From Desulfovibrionales bacterium (GTDB lineage Bacteria; Desulfobacterota; QYQD01), in the NCBI GenBank assembly GCA_028715605.1, contig JAQURM010000008.1, forward strand, positions 1-39,473: a DNA stretch of 39,473 nt, read 5' to 3'. Below are positions 16,369-24,128 of the stretch, in pieces. Under the pieces are notes generated by a model, which worked only from the letters and a program-made list of their open reading frames with translations, had not been told where the DNA came from and ran no database searches. Every line of letters begins with the position of its first letter. The stretch's first letter is position 1. Both the position numbers and the translations under genes were made by a program.

Positions 16369-16436
16369 TTTTTATACCCTCCATTTATAGCGAATTTCTT
16401 TAATCAAGTTTGTCTTTCAAGGAACGAACATTACAT

Positions 16437-16465
16437 ATTATATCGACTCGACCTTTTTCGTCGAA
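16437..16465 (-). promoter_or_regulatory. Candidate hicBA promoter with overlapping TCGA repeats
   Basis: Minus-strand TTCGAC (16460-16465), a 17-base spacer and a perfect TATAAT (16437-16442). The spacer repeats TCGA/GTCGA units in both orientations, which could be an operator for the toxin-antitoxin complex. The rest of 16369-16660 shows no gene. Confidence 0.5.
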
Positions 16466-16660
16466 CCCTGTATTAGGGGAAATCGTATAAGAATTTGTTT
16501 AATAACACAATAAGAAAATCTATTTAAATATTCAAGGCTTATCTACTGCCAACGCTCCTTGGTAACCTAAACAAAAAAGCGTTCCACCTGTGTTGGTTCC
16601 ATCCCCAAGCCCCTTTTGAGAGCAAGGTCAAGGTAAAACACCCTCTCATATCCCAGCCCC

Positions 16661-16681
16661 GTAGGGTGGGCTTTGCCCACC
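16661..16681 (+). repeat. REP element, left copy
   Basis: A GTAG tetranucleotide followed by the palindrome GGTGGGC-TTT-GCCCACC. An exact inverted copy of the full 21 bases lies at 17278-17298, on the other side of the transposase gene. A GTAG/GGAG-type tetranucleotide 5' of a hairpin is the recognised form of RAYT substrates. Confidence 0.85.
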
Positions 16682-16695
16682 GTCTTTGTCGTCCT

Positions 16696-17238
16696 TCATT
16701 CTCTGCCGACATCAATCGGAATCTCCACCGGTGTCGCACCCCAATCCGGCGAATAGATTTCTTTCTCAACATAACGATGAAATGTCGAATACGGCCAGTC
16801 CTTCGGTGCATCTACAATCCGATGCTTTACCGGATTGTAATGGATATAATCACAATGAGCCGAAAAATCCTGATCGTCTCGAATCATGTGTTCCCAAAAA
16901 CGCCTTTGCCACACCATACCTTCTCTATGCTTCTTTCGAGACGGGGTTGGATTCGGGGTGTCCAGCCAACATCGGATCCTCTTGGTAAATTCAGTCTTTA
17001 TCAACGCCCAACGCAATGAATAATCGATGTCTCCATCCGGTAAACGCCAAATGCAGTGCATATGCTCCGGCAGCAAAACCCAGGCTTCAATGATGAAAGG
17101 ATGCGAATTGCGCACCCTTGCGGTGATGTCACGTAACAGTGCTCTCGATTCCTCCAGACAAAGAATCGGCTGTCGTTGGTGCGTAACCACCGTGAAAAAA
17201 TATGTATTCCCCTCCCGTACCCTTCGATAATTCGGCAT
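16696..17238 (-). CDS. REP-associated tyrosine transposase (RAYT, Y1 HUH family)
   Basis: A 180-residue single-strand DNA transposase related to IS200/IS605 TnpA. It reads MPNYRRVREGNTYFFTVVT, the typical RAYT start, and has the metal-binding HUH motif in LPEHMHCIW (about residues 57-65) and the catalytic Tyr in the HCDYIHYNPVKH segment (about residues 128-139). Such proteins cut and join single strands at REP hairpins. Here one REP lies on each side in opposite orientation, making a REP-RAYT-REP unit of about 640 bases. No clear ribosome site precedes the ATG at 17236-17238. It looks intact. Confidence 0.93.
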   Translation of the reverse strand: MPNYRRVREGNTYFFTVVTHQRQPILCLEESRALLRDITARVRNSHPFIIEAWVLLPEHMHCIWRLPDGDIDYSLRWALIKTEFTKRIRCWLDTPNPTPSRKKHREGMVWQRRFWEHMIRDDQDFSAHCDYIHYNPVKHRIVDAPKDWPYSTFHRYVEKEIYSPDWGATPVEIPIDVGRE

Positions 17239-17277
17239 TTAATATGACCCGTATCCACAAGATTGTCAGGGGTTCTT

Positions 17278-17298
17278 GGTGGGCAAAGCCCACCCTAC
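17278..17298 (-). repeat. REP element, right copy (inverted)
   Basis: An exact reverse complement of the left REP: palindrome GGTGGGC-AAA-GCCCACC followed by CTAC. Similarity continues a few bases outside (AGCCC next to the tetranucleotide in both copies). It lies just past the end of the propeller gene at 17303, so the unit inserted next to that gene. Confidence 0.85.
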
Positions 17299-17302
17299 AG
17301 GG

Positions 17303-18361
17303 CTACCGATGATGCCTTTCCGGCAGGCAATAGTAACAACCATCGTACCCGTCATCAAAAGCATCCTGGATATTGTTATAATAGACCTTGTTCTCATCGT
17401 GCATCTTTGAGACCCACCTGCAGTCTTTTAGGTGAACTTCCCGGCTGCTTCTATTCCTGTTGGCGACAAAATACGCCGGTTTCATGGAATAGTGCTTGAA
17501 ATACAGATCGTCATCCGTTACGTCATTATCAATCATAATCACATGCAACCGCCCGGAAATCTTCGGGGCCCGGCCATCGTCCAAATCCCAGAGAGTGATC
17601 CCTTCCGGCTCCTCGTGGTTCGGCCATCCGGGGTGGAACTCATAGTTGAACCGGCCATACCCATTAGTGGACTTGGCTATGCGTCTTCCGGTCTCCGCAT
17701 CAAACACGTGGACACCGCTCCTCTGGCGACTGCAATCCTTATAATACCCGTTTACGATATAGAGATTGCCGTCTTCGGAGAATACCCCGCCCTGCATGTG
17801 TTTTAGTTCAAGTCCGGCCCCATTGGGTTTATAGACCTGATAACGGTCTTTAAAGGACATGCTCACCTGCCCCCGAAGCCGAATCTTATCAAAGTCCACT
17901 TCATACCTGAACATGGGATTATCATGGGAAACCGTACTGTTGGAGGTGTAAAGCAGGCCGTCTTTCGGATTTATGGCGCACCAACCGGCTCCGCTCTGGC
18001 CGTTCAAGACAAAGCAACCGATATAGGAGAGATTCCCGGCCTGGAAGACCCCTATTACCGGTGTCTTGTTTTCTCCGGTAATCGGAATATAGAGAAAATC
18101 CTCATGATAATCCAGGTCACCAAAATGGTTATAACCCTTGAGTTCAGACGGCATTCTTGCCATGAGAATGCCTTTTTCCGGGTTAGCCTTGGTTACCTTT
18201 TTGTTCAGATCATGTGAGACCGGAAAGCGCCATAGTTTGGTTTCCTGGGTAAAAAACCAGTTGTGGCCGTCATTCGTAACCCCCTGCAGATTATCGCTCC
18301 ACCCGGTCTCCCGATCTTTGGGATAATTCCCCATGTAATTGTATTCATAGTATCCTGGCAT
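17303..18361 (-). CDS. Beta-propeller-like protein with a C-terminal Cys/His motif
   Basis: 352 residues with repeated strand-rich units such as GWCAINPKDGLLYTSNS, GGVFSEDGNLYIVNGYY and GVHVFDAETGRRI, as in NHL/WD-type propellers. No signal peptide or membrane segment is seen. The last 50 residues read EVHLKDCRW, then AFDDGYDGCYYCLPE. This VHxxxC...GYxxCxxC pattern recurs at the ends of diverse proteins and may bind metal, somewhat like the Ada zinc motif. GAGG lies upstream of the ATG at 18359-18361. The function is unknown. It lies 112 bases downstream of the M48 protease gene and may belong to that operon. Confidence 0.65.
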   Translation of the reverse strand: MPGYYEYNYMGNYPKDRETGWSDNLQGVTNDGHNWFFTQETKLWRFPVSHDLNKKVTKANPEKGILMARMPSELKGYNHFGDLDYHEDFLYIPITGENKTPVIGVFQAGNLSYIGCFVLNGQSGAGWCAINPKDGLLYTSNSTVSHDNPMFRYEVDFDKIRLRGQVSMSFKDRYQVYKPNGAGLELKHMQGGVFSEDGNLYIVNGYYKDCSRQRSGVHVFDAETGRRIAKSTNGYGRFNYEFHPGWPNHEEPEGITLWDLDDGRAPKISGRLHVIMIDNDVTDDDLYFKHYSMKPAYFVANRNRSSREVHLKDCRWVSKMHDENKVYYNNIQDAFDDGYDGCYYCLPERHHR

Positions 18362-18473
18362 CGTTTGGCCTCCTGCATGTCCGGTCTTTTTGCTTGAGTA
18401 TCACCGGCCCAATAGCCTGTCATCCATGTCCATGGGGACATCCTCATTTGCAGTATGTGCAAGGGCAGAGCCT

Positions 18474-19337
18474 TTACTTCTTCAGTCTGTAAAATCGGCC
18501 TGATACGGCCTCTCCTTTCAGGCTATCCAGCTTGTCCCCCATGGACGCGTCAAGGTGGTCGAGGCGTTCGTCCGGGTGGGGATGCGTCTTGAACAGAAGC
18601 TTGACGGAATCATCATCTTTGCTGTAATGACCCATCTGCTGCAACACCTCGACAAAGGCGTATTGGTCATATCCGGCCCTCGCAGCGAGTACCACCCCCA
18701 TGCGGTCCGCTTCATATTCGGCGTTCTTGTCCAATCCGCGGGCCACGATTTCCGCTCCGCTTCCGATCAGGTTCTGTATGAGTGGGTTGTCCTGCCCGAT
18801 CTTCTGGCCAAGCAATCTGCTCCCGAGGTCCACCACCCGGGACTGCCGCATTACACGATAGTGGTGCTGTTTCACTACATGCGCAATCTCGTGGGCCAGA
18901 ACCCCGGCAAGATGGGCCTCGTTGTTCAATAACCGGTAGAGTCCCCGCGTTATAAAAATATAACCTCCCGGAGCAGCAAAGGCGTTGATGTCATCGCTGT
19001 CGATCACACCGAAATGCCATTCGAGATCGGGGCGCTCGCTTTGGTTGGTGACCCACCGGCCGACAAGGTTGACATATTTCTGCAAGGCCTTGTCTTTGAC
19101 TAAAGGCGCCGCTCCCAGGAGATTGCCGGCAATCTGCCGCCCGACGGCTACTTCTTCTTCATACGGGGCAGGAGTGCCTTCAGCCTTTGGTTTCTCCTGC
19201 GCTTCCTTCTGTCCGGTTTTCGTATCCAGCGTCTGCCCAATGCCCTTTAGCAATTCCTGACCCAGTTCCGCGCCGCGGACGGCGGGAGCCGACATCAGGC
19301 ACATACCCAATATGAAACAAACAATAGATGTAAACAT
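18474..19337 (-). CDS. M48-family periplasmic zinc metalloprotease (BepA/LoiP-like)
   Basis: 287 residues with an N-terminal signal peptide (hydrophobic residues 3-18, AVRGAE cleavage region). The zinc site HEIAH is at residues 149-153, preceded by AGVLAHE. The third ligand is expected in NAEYEADRMG near residue 208. The YIFITRGLYRLLNNEAHLAGVL segment is typical of envelope M48 peptidases that help quality control of outer-membrane proteins. Unlike BepA there is no TPR tail; the protein ends soon after the TYPHPDERL-like segment (HPHPDERLDHL). GGAGG lies 5 bases before the ATG. It is 9 bases from the SH3 gene and clearly in one operon with it. Confidence 0.9.
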   Translation of the reverse strand: MFTSIVCFILGMCLMSAPAVRGAELGQELLKGIGQTLDTKTGQKEAQEKPKAEGTPAPYEEEVAVGRQIAGNLLGAAPLVKDKALQKYVNLVGRWVTNQSERPDLEWHFGVIDSDDINAFAAPGGYIFITRGLYRLLNNEAHLAGVLAHEIAHVVKQHHYRVMRQSRVVDLGSRLLGQKIGQDNPLIQNLIGSGAEIVARGLDKNAEYEADRMGVVLAARAGYDQYAFVEVLQQMGHYSKDDDSVKLLFKTHPHPDERLDHLDASMGDKLDSLKGEAVSGRFYRLKK

Positions 19338-19346
19338 ATCCGCCTC

Positions 19347-19844
19347 CTATTCAGACAGATAATCAACCTTACGGGCCTTAAGCCGCGCCTTTGCAGCAAA
19401 TTGTTCGGCATCCCTTTTTGTGACGGTATAAGATTCGGTCAGGTTGAGTTCATCCTCATTAAAATGCGCGTTTTTCAGATTCTCTTCATTTAGGCCGCGA
19501 ATCCCGGTAGATGAAACCACCTTCCCGGTCCCGGCCCTTCCTGAGGCCAGCGCAACAACACCCGACACTCTCGCTCTCGGAGCGGATGCGCCAGCGCCCC
19601 TGCGTATGCTGAGCATCCTCACCCAGCCCTTTTTCGGGCTCGAAAGGAGCATCCAGCCCCCTTCTCTTTTGACGATGTTCACCCGAGATCCGGCAGCAAG
19701 TGAACCCACTGCCTTTGCATCCAGAAACGGTTCGGCCCTTATCTTATCCGCTTTAAAAGCGGTGCCGGTCTCGCCTGCCATGCCTGTTTGCGCCAAAAAA
19801 CAAACAAGCAATACTGCCACAAAAAAATCTCTGGAAAATCTCAT
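19347..19844 (-). CDS. Secreted SH3-like domain protein
   Basis: 165 residues. A signal peptide (FFVAVLLVCFLAQTGMAGE) is followed by a bacterial SH3-type fold: an early strand IRAEPFLDAKAVGSLAAGSR, then VNIVKREGGWMLLSSPKKGWV. Such domains bind cell-wall or protein ligands in the periplasm. The C-terminal half (RAGTGKVVSSTGIRGLNEE onward) resembles the tail of similar proteins encoded with M48 proteases. A strong GGAGG site precedes the ATG. Only 2 bases separate it from the CHASE2 gene. Confidence 0.8.
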   Translation of the reverse strand: MRFSRDFFVAVLLVCFLAQTGMAGETGTAFKADKIRAEPFLDAKAVGSLAAGSRVNIVKREGGWMLLSSPKKGWVRMLSIRRGAGASAPRARVSGVVALASGRAGTGKVVSSTGIRGLNEENLKNAHFNEDELNLTESYTVTKRDAEQFAAKARLKARKVDYLSE

Positions 19845-19846
19845 AG

Positions 19847-21526
19847 CTATTTCCTCCCTGCCTCGTTCCGGCGCATCAGCGCTTCGCCAAAAAGCAAAGT
19901 CCAGCCGGACCTGGCCTGTTCGCCTCCGTCGATCCTCCCCTCATGAAAAATGAACGATATTCCGTCCGGGGTTCCTCTCCCTGTCTGCCAAAGCTCTGCA
20001 GCCGCTTCTTCCACGGTTTTCGCCTCTTTCATAATAAGACTCCTTCCTTTTTCATCGTCAGCCGGACAGGTCCATGATACCGCAATCATTCCCTCAAATA
20101 ATCCCCAGATGCCTTTCTGAAGGCCTTTGAGCGCTTCGACGCTTCTCGCCTGTATCCCGTGCCTTCCCAGGAGGCTGCGTATCCTCGCCACCGCTTTTTC
20201 GCTCGCGGAGCCCGGACCTCCGCCGAACCGAATCAGCATCAGGGCCGCATACAGCTTCCCTTCGGAGGCAAGAGAAGACATGACCGCGCTTTTTTCGAGA
20301 ATCTTCCGGGCGCCAAAGGAATAAATTCTGGCACAGGTAAAATATGCCACGCCGAGCATGACGGGCCCGGTAAGGTTTATGTATGCGGTCATCAAGTTAA
20401 TGCTTACATAGGAAATTCCTATAAGCAGGAATTGAGAGGCGCTGAAAAATCTGTCGAACTTCTCCTGACCGACATTTTTGAACAATGCTATGGCTGTGGT
20501 CCAGATTATCAGGAGGGCAAGCACAAGATTGAACCACTTGGTGTCAGGCACACGGAGATAGTCGTCGTGTTTAAGATTATCGATTGCCGTGGCAAGTATT
20601 TCCACCCCCGGATGAAGCCTGTCCATGGGCGTGGCCTTTACATCGAAAAGGCCTGCCGCAGTGGAGCCGATAAGGACGATTTTCCCGGTGAATTCGTTTT
20701 GCGAACGTCTGTGGTCCTTGCTTGTCATGTCGAAAAACACGTCGGTAAAGCTGACATAGTGATAAGCGAAAGGCTTTCCGCGCCAATTGATAAGGATATT
20801 GTCTCTCTCGGGCAGACTCATGCCGAGCCATTTGACGACACGCGCCGGAAGCGAGGGAATCAGCCAACCGTAATCCCTGCGATGCACGGGATACTGACGG
20901 GCAATCCCGTCGTTATCAGGATAGATATTGTGGATGCCTAAACGTCCCCCATTCAGGGCTGCCTCAAAGAACGGCAGGACTACGGCAACCGGTTTGCCCC
21001 GCATGGCCTCACCCTGCACGGGTATTGTCCCGGGAATTTGCTCAGGAAGGACACTGCTTAGCCTGTCGTTTTCCGGGTCGAGACGCAGCACCGGGAAGAA
21101 AGTGTTGTCTGTGTTACTGATGGCGGCATTGAAATAAGCGTCGCTCTCAGGGTTGAACACATCAGGATCAGAGAAGAGAATGTCGAAGACAACAGCTCTG
21201 GGTCGCTGTTTTTCTATCTGCTCGACGAACTCCCCCATGACCTGGCGCGGCCACGGCCAGCGGCCGTAGTCCTTCGCCATGTCGGCAAGGCTCGCCTCAT
21301 TGATGTCCACTATGACGATATCCGGATCCGGTTTGCGAACGACGATCCTGTTCTTTATCATCAGGTCGAAGGATGCCTGTTTCATTCCCGCCGTAATATT
21401 CAGCGCGAGACTGTCGGCAAAAACTACGATTGTAAAAATTCCCGCGAGATAAAGGTAGAAATTGGCCTTCAGACGCTTTCCTACCTTAAGCAACAGCCGG
21501 TAAATACTTACGGCAATCCATCTCAT
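19847..21526 (-). CDS. CHASE2-domain membrane sensor without a recognised output domain
   Basis: About 559 residues from ATG 21524-21526. An N-terminal transmembrane segment (FYLYLAGIFTIVVFADSLAL) leads into a large periplasmic CHASE2 domain: DIVIVDINEASL, GRWPWPRQVMGEFVEQ, RAVVFDILFSDPD, FTGKIVLIGSTAAGLFD and HPGVEILATAIDNLKHDDYL are its hallmark segments. Three membrane helices follow, as is usual. CHASE2 proteins normally end in an adenylate cyclase, kinase or GGDEF domain. Here the last 140 residues contain none of these and are unassigned. The frame runs upstream to a TTG at 21619, but the membrane segment favours the later start, although it has no good ribosome site. It heads an operon with the SH3 and M48 genes. 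Confidence 0.8.
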   Translation of the reverse strand: MRWIAVSIYRLLLKVGKRLKANFYLYLAGIFTIVVFADSLALNITAGMKQASFDLMIKNRIVVRKPDPDIVIVDINEASLADMAKDYGRWPWPRQVMGEFVEQIEKQRPRAVVFDILFSDPDVFNPESDAYFNAAISNTDNTFFPVLRLDPENDRLSSVLPEQIPGTIPVQGEAMRGKPVAVVLPFFEAALNGGRLGIHNIYPDNDGIARQYPVHRRDYGWLIPSLPARVVKWLGMSLPERDNILINWRGKPFAYHYVSFTDVFFDMTSKDHRRSQNEFTGKIVLIGSTAAGLFDVKATPMDRLHPGVEILATAIDNLKHDDYLRVPDTKWFNLVLALLIIWTTAIALFKNVGQEKFDRFFSASQFLLIGISYVSINLMTAYINLTGPVMLGVAYFTCARIYSFGARKILEKSAVMSSLASEGKLYAALMLIRFGGGPGSASEKAVARIRSLLGRHGIQARSVEALKGLQKGIWGLFEGMIAVSWTCPADDEKGRSLIMKEAKTVEEAAAELWQTGRGTPDGISFIFHEGRIDGGEQARSGWTLLFGEALMRRNEAGRK

Positions 21527-21798
21527 GTTAAGGGGTTCACCGTGATAACAAAATAAAGTCCTGGGCCTTGGCCTCCAGACCCTGGGCGCTTCGATATCCA
21601 CTTTGCCGGTTGGAGGCAATGCATAGCATGGTATGGGCTATTTATTTTTTGTCAATATTTTTCTTCTCCCGTCAAACCTGCCCCTAATGTTGAAAAAGGG
21701 CCAAACCCATGGCCATCTATATCTATCATATTAAAAATCTGGCTCATCGTGAAAAAGTATGGGTAATTTTCTCTTAAAATAAGGCGTGCTTCTTATTA

Positions 21799-21933
21799 TC
21801 CCCCCTTTAGTAAAGGGGGGCGGGGGGGGATTTGAAAACTCTTGGTAGTAACTATGCTTTCGTATAATAAGAGCCTAAAACAGTCATGATTGATAAAATC
21901 TCCCCTTAAACCCCTCTCTTCCAAAGAGGGGAA
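21799..21933. repeat. Pair of inverted G/C-rich hairpin repeats
   Basis: The left arm (21799-21833) has a CCCCCCTTT/AAGGGGGG hairpin followed by a run of G. The right arm (21896-21932) is an imperfect inverted copy with a CCCCTCT/AGAGGGG hairpin at 21911-21931. About 60 AT-richer bases lie between them. This has the look of a small non-autonomous repeat. A 118-codon ORF across it (21796-22152) is not convincing. Nothing else is seen between 21527 and 22050. Confidence 0.55.
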
Positions 21934-22050
21934 TAGAGAAGAGTAAAAAATTACCCACTCGATTACAGCGAATACCCCGAATATATAGCATACAGCGCTG
22001 CCTTCGTGCTTAGTTGCCGGCACAATAACGAACATTTTTTGAAAAAAATC

Positions 22051-22080
22051 TTGATTGAGGCGCGATTTGTGTGCCATAAT
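22051..22080 (+). promoter_or_regulatory. Candidate promoter for mscL
   Basis: TTGATT (22051-22056), an 18-base spacer and CATAAT (22075-22080), about 125 bases before the mscL start. Confidence 0.4.
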
Positions 22081-22205
22081 TTTAGTATAAGAAATTGGAT
22101 AGATATCGGCCCGGCATTCTTGCGGGGATACGGAAAAGGCTCTGTGACGCAAATAGCCAGCCCTAATTATATCCGGGGGCGATCATAAGGAAAAGGGGAA
22201 CGAAT

Positions 22206-22658
22206 GTGTTAAAGGAATTCAAGGAATTTGCCATGCGGGGCAACGTGGTTGACATGGCTGTTGGAGTCATAATTGGTGCGGCCTTTGGCGCCATAGCCAA
22301 GTCACTTGTTTCCGATATCATTATGCCGCCTATCGGCCTGCTTTTAGGTGACGTTGATTTTAGCAGCCTTTTCATAGTACTGAAAGAAGGAACAGTTGCC
22401 GAACCTTATGCCTCCCTTGCCGATGCCCAGAAAGCCGGCGCGGTTACGGTTAATTATGGCGTTTTTGCAAATACGATCGTCAGCTTTTTAATAGTCGCCT
22501 TCGCTGTCTTTATCCTCATCCGCAATATCAACAAACTCAAGCGCCAGGATAAAACCCCGTCAGCCGAGCCAACGACTAAAGAGTGCCATTATTGCCTGTC
22601 GGTCATTCCAATTAAGGCAGTACGTTGTCCTCACTGCACTTCGGAGTTGAAGGGCTAA
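22206..22658 (+). CDS. mscL: Large-conductance mechanosensitive channel MscL with a C-terminal zinc ribbon
   Basis: 150 residues. The N-terminal [23 protein letters not shown] leads into the first pore helix ([19 protein letters not shown]), and the second helix is [18 protein letters not shown]. The channel opens under membrane tension and releases solutes on hypo-osmotic shock. The last 25 residues are unusual: [18 protein letters not shown], two CxxC pairs typical of a zinc ribbon, instead of the plain C-terminal helix bundle. GTG is the start, because an ATG two bases earlier is out of frame; a GGGG site lies upstream. Confidence 0.95.
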   Translation: MLKEFKEFAMRGNVVDMAVGVIIGAAFGAIAKSLVSDIIMPPIGLLLGDVDFSSLFIVLKEGTVAEPYASLADAQKAGAVTVNYGVFANTIVSFLIVAFAVFILIRNINKLKRQDKTPSAEPTTKECHYCLSVIPIKAVRCPHCTSELKG

Positions 22659-22700
22659 TAGATTGGTTAAACTTGCGGGAGATCATAAAAACATTATATG

Positions 22701-22802
22701 ATGGAGAAGTATTTGAAAAAGCTCTCATTTTTGATTCTTTTCTTTGTTGTGTTGTCGGTTTCTTCGGCATACGCCGGATTCCCAGCCGGTATAATAAAAT
22801 AA
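22701..22802 (+). CDS. Tiny ORF consisting of a signal peptide and few mature residues
   Basis: 33 codons: a basic start MEKYLKKL, a hydrophobic core (SFLILFFVVLSVSS), an AYA cleavage site and only eight or nine residues after it (GFPAGIIK). The TAA lies directly before the AAGGAGG site of the lipoprotein gene. No good ribosome site is seen for itself. It could be a small exported peptide or the surviving 5' end of a deleted secreted protein. Confidence 0.4.
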   Translation: MEKYLKKLSFLILFFVVLSVSSAYAGFPAGIIK

Positions 22803-22816
22803 CAAGGAGGACAGGT

Positions 22817-24019
22817 ATGATTAAAAAAATTTGGCAGGCATTATTTTTTCTAATGATCGGGGTATTATTCGTCGGTTGCGCAACCGTAGAAAAACCACCC
22901 CTAATATCGCAAGCCTATAATCTTAACCCAAGGTTGCAATCAGGCGAGCTGGAACAAAGAGTAGATAATTTTGCTGTGGTCCTTGACGCATCGGGGTCCA
23001 TGGATGAGGCATATAAAAAATACCGGAAGTTCGATCTGGCTAAAAATACCGCTGACCTTATGAATCGCACTATTCCGGATTTAAAGCTCGATGGCGCGCT
23101 CAGAACCTTTGGACATGATAAACGTTTAACCGAAGAAAAAACCGCCTTGTTCTACGGCGTAACTGATTATACCCAAAGCGGCTTTGAAAAGGGCCTGAAT
23201 AAGGTCGAGTATCCCGGTGGAACCACCCCGATGGATGTGGCGATTAGGGCCATGGGACAGGATTTTAAAGGAACGGCGGGAAATATCGCGGCCATTATCG
23301 TCAGTGACGGAAAAGACCTGGGACCGGAGCCTCTGAACGCCGCAAAGGAAGTAAAGAATTTATACGGCGAACGAATCTGTTTTTATACCATATTGGTTGG
23401 AGACGATAAAAACGGCAGGCAGCTCCTGAACGATATAGCCGAGGCCGGACAATGTGGATTTTTCACATCTGAGGATCAACTGAATTCCTCTGACGCAATG
23501 GCCGATTTTGTAAGAAAGGTGTTCCTCAAGGAATCAACACCGAAGGCGGCGCCTGCGAAACCCGTTCCAGCGCCCGCTCCAAAATCCGCAGCCAAACCGG
23601 TTGACAGCGACGGAGACGGCGTATATGACGACACAGATCAATGTCCGAATACGCCTGCGGGAGCCAAAGTGGACAAAAAAGGATGCTGGATACTGCCGAC
23701 GATCCTGTTTGATACCGACAAATCTGATATCCAGACAGTATATTACGCGGATCTGGACGACGTCGCTCAGGTGATGAAAAAAAATCCCGGGTTGAAGATG
23801 CACATCAAAGGTTTTACGGATAGCACCGCATCAGATGAATATAATTTAGGCTTATCTGAAAAACGGGCGCAGGCCGTAAAGGCATACCTGGAACAAAAGG
23901 GGATTGAAGCCTCTCGATTTAACCTATATGGGTTCGGCAAGACAAACCCCGTCAGCTCAAATGACACCCCGGAAGGCCGGGCAAAAAATCGAAGAGCGGA
24001 ACTGAAGCCGGTTCTATAA
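22817..24019 (+). CDS. Outer-membrane lipoprotein with VWA and OmpA-like domains
   Basis: 400 residues. The start is fixed by AAGGAGG 7 bases before ATG 22817. The signal peptide ends in the lipobox LFVGC. A von Willebrand factor A domain follows, with the metal-binding DASGSMD near residue 57, a TTP-type threonine segment (GGTTPMD) and IIVSDGKD. A proline/alanine-rich linker comes next, then one thrombospondin type 3-like calcium repeat (DSDGDGVYDDTDQCPN), then an OmpA peptidoglycan-binding domain (LPTILFDTDKSDI, GFTDSTASDEYNLGLSEKRA, NRRAEL). It should tie the outer membrane to peptidoglycan and bind a partner through the VWA domain. A terminator follows. Confidence 0.93.
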   Translation: MIKKIWQALFFLMIGVLFVGCATVEKPPLISQAYNLNPRLQSGELEQRVDNFAVVLDASGSMDEAYKKYRKFDLAKNTADLMNRTIPDLKLDGALRTFGHDKRLTEEKTALFYGVTDYTQSGFEKGLNKVEYPGGTTPMDVAIRAMGQDFKGTAGNIAAIIVSDGKDLGPEPLNAAKEVKNLYGERICFYTILVGDDKNGRQLLNDIAEAGQCGFFTSEDQLNSSDAMADFVRKVFLKESTPKAAPAKPVPAPAPKSAAKPVDSDGDGVYDDTDQCPNTPAGAKVDKKGCWILPTILFDTDKSDIQTVYYADLDDVAQVMKKNPGLKMHIKGFTDSTASDEYNLGLSEKRAQAVKAYLEQKGIEASRFNLYGFGKTNPVSSNDTPEGRAKNRRAELKPVL

Positions 24020-24041
24020 ATAAGTTATGACTTAAGTCCAG

Positions 24042-24092
24042 CGGACATTCTTGCAGAATAATTTATCTTCTGCAAGAATGTCCGTTTTATTT
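24042..24092 (+). terminator. Strong rho-independent terminator after the VWA-OmpA gene
   Basis: A perfect 17-bp stem (24042-24058 with 24068-24084), a 9-base AT loop and a following TTTTATTTT run. Confidence 0.93.
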
Positions 24093-24128
24093 TGATTACC
24101 TGTAAAACAACCTTGAGGATGGCTTCCT

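Noticed and set aside
16539-16811. 90-codon minus-strand ORF across the left REP
   Set aside because: Overlaps the transposase gene in another frame and runs through the REP hairpin.
16661-17298. The REP pair as terminal inverted repeats of an ordinary DDE insertion sequence
   Set aside because: The gene between them is an HUH tyrosine transposase and the repeats are themselves hairpins with a GTAG tetranucleotide, which fits REP biology; no target duplication was seen.
21796-22152. 118-codon minus-strand ORF next to mscL
   Set aside because: Made of the G-rich repeat arms and AT-rich spacer; no protein family features.
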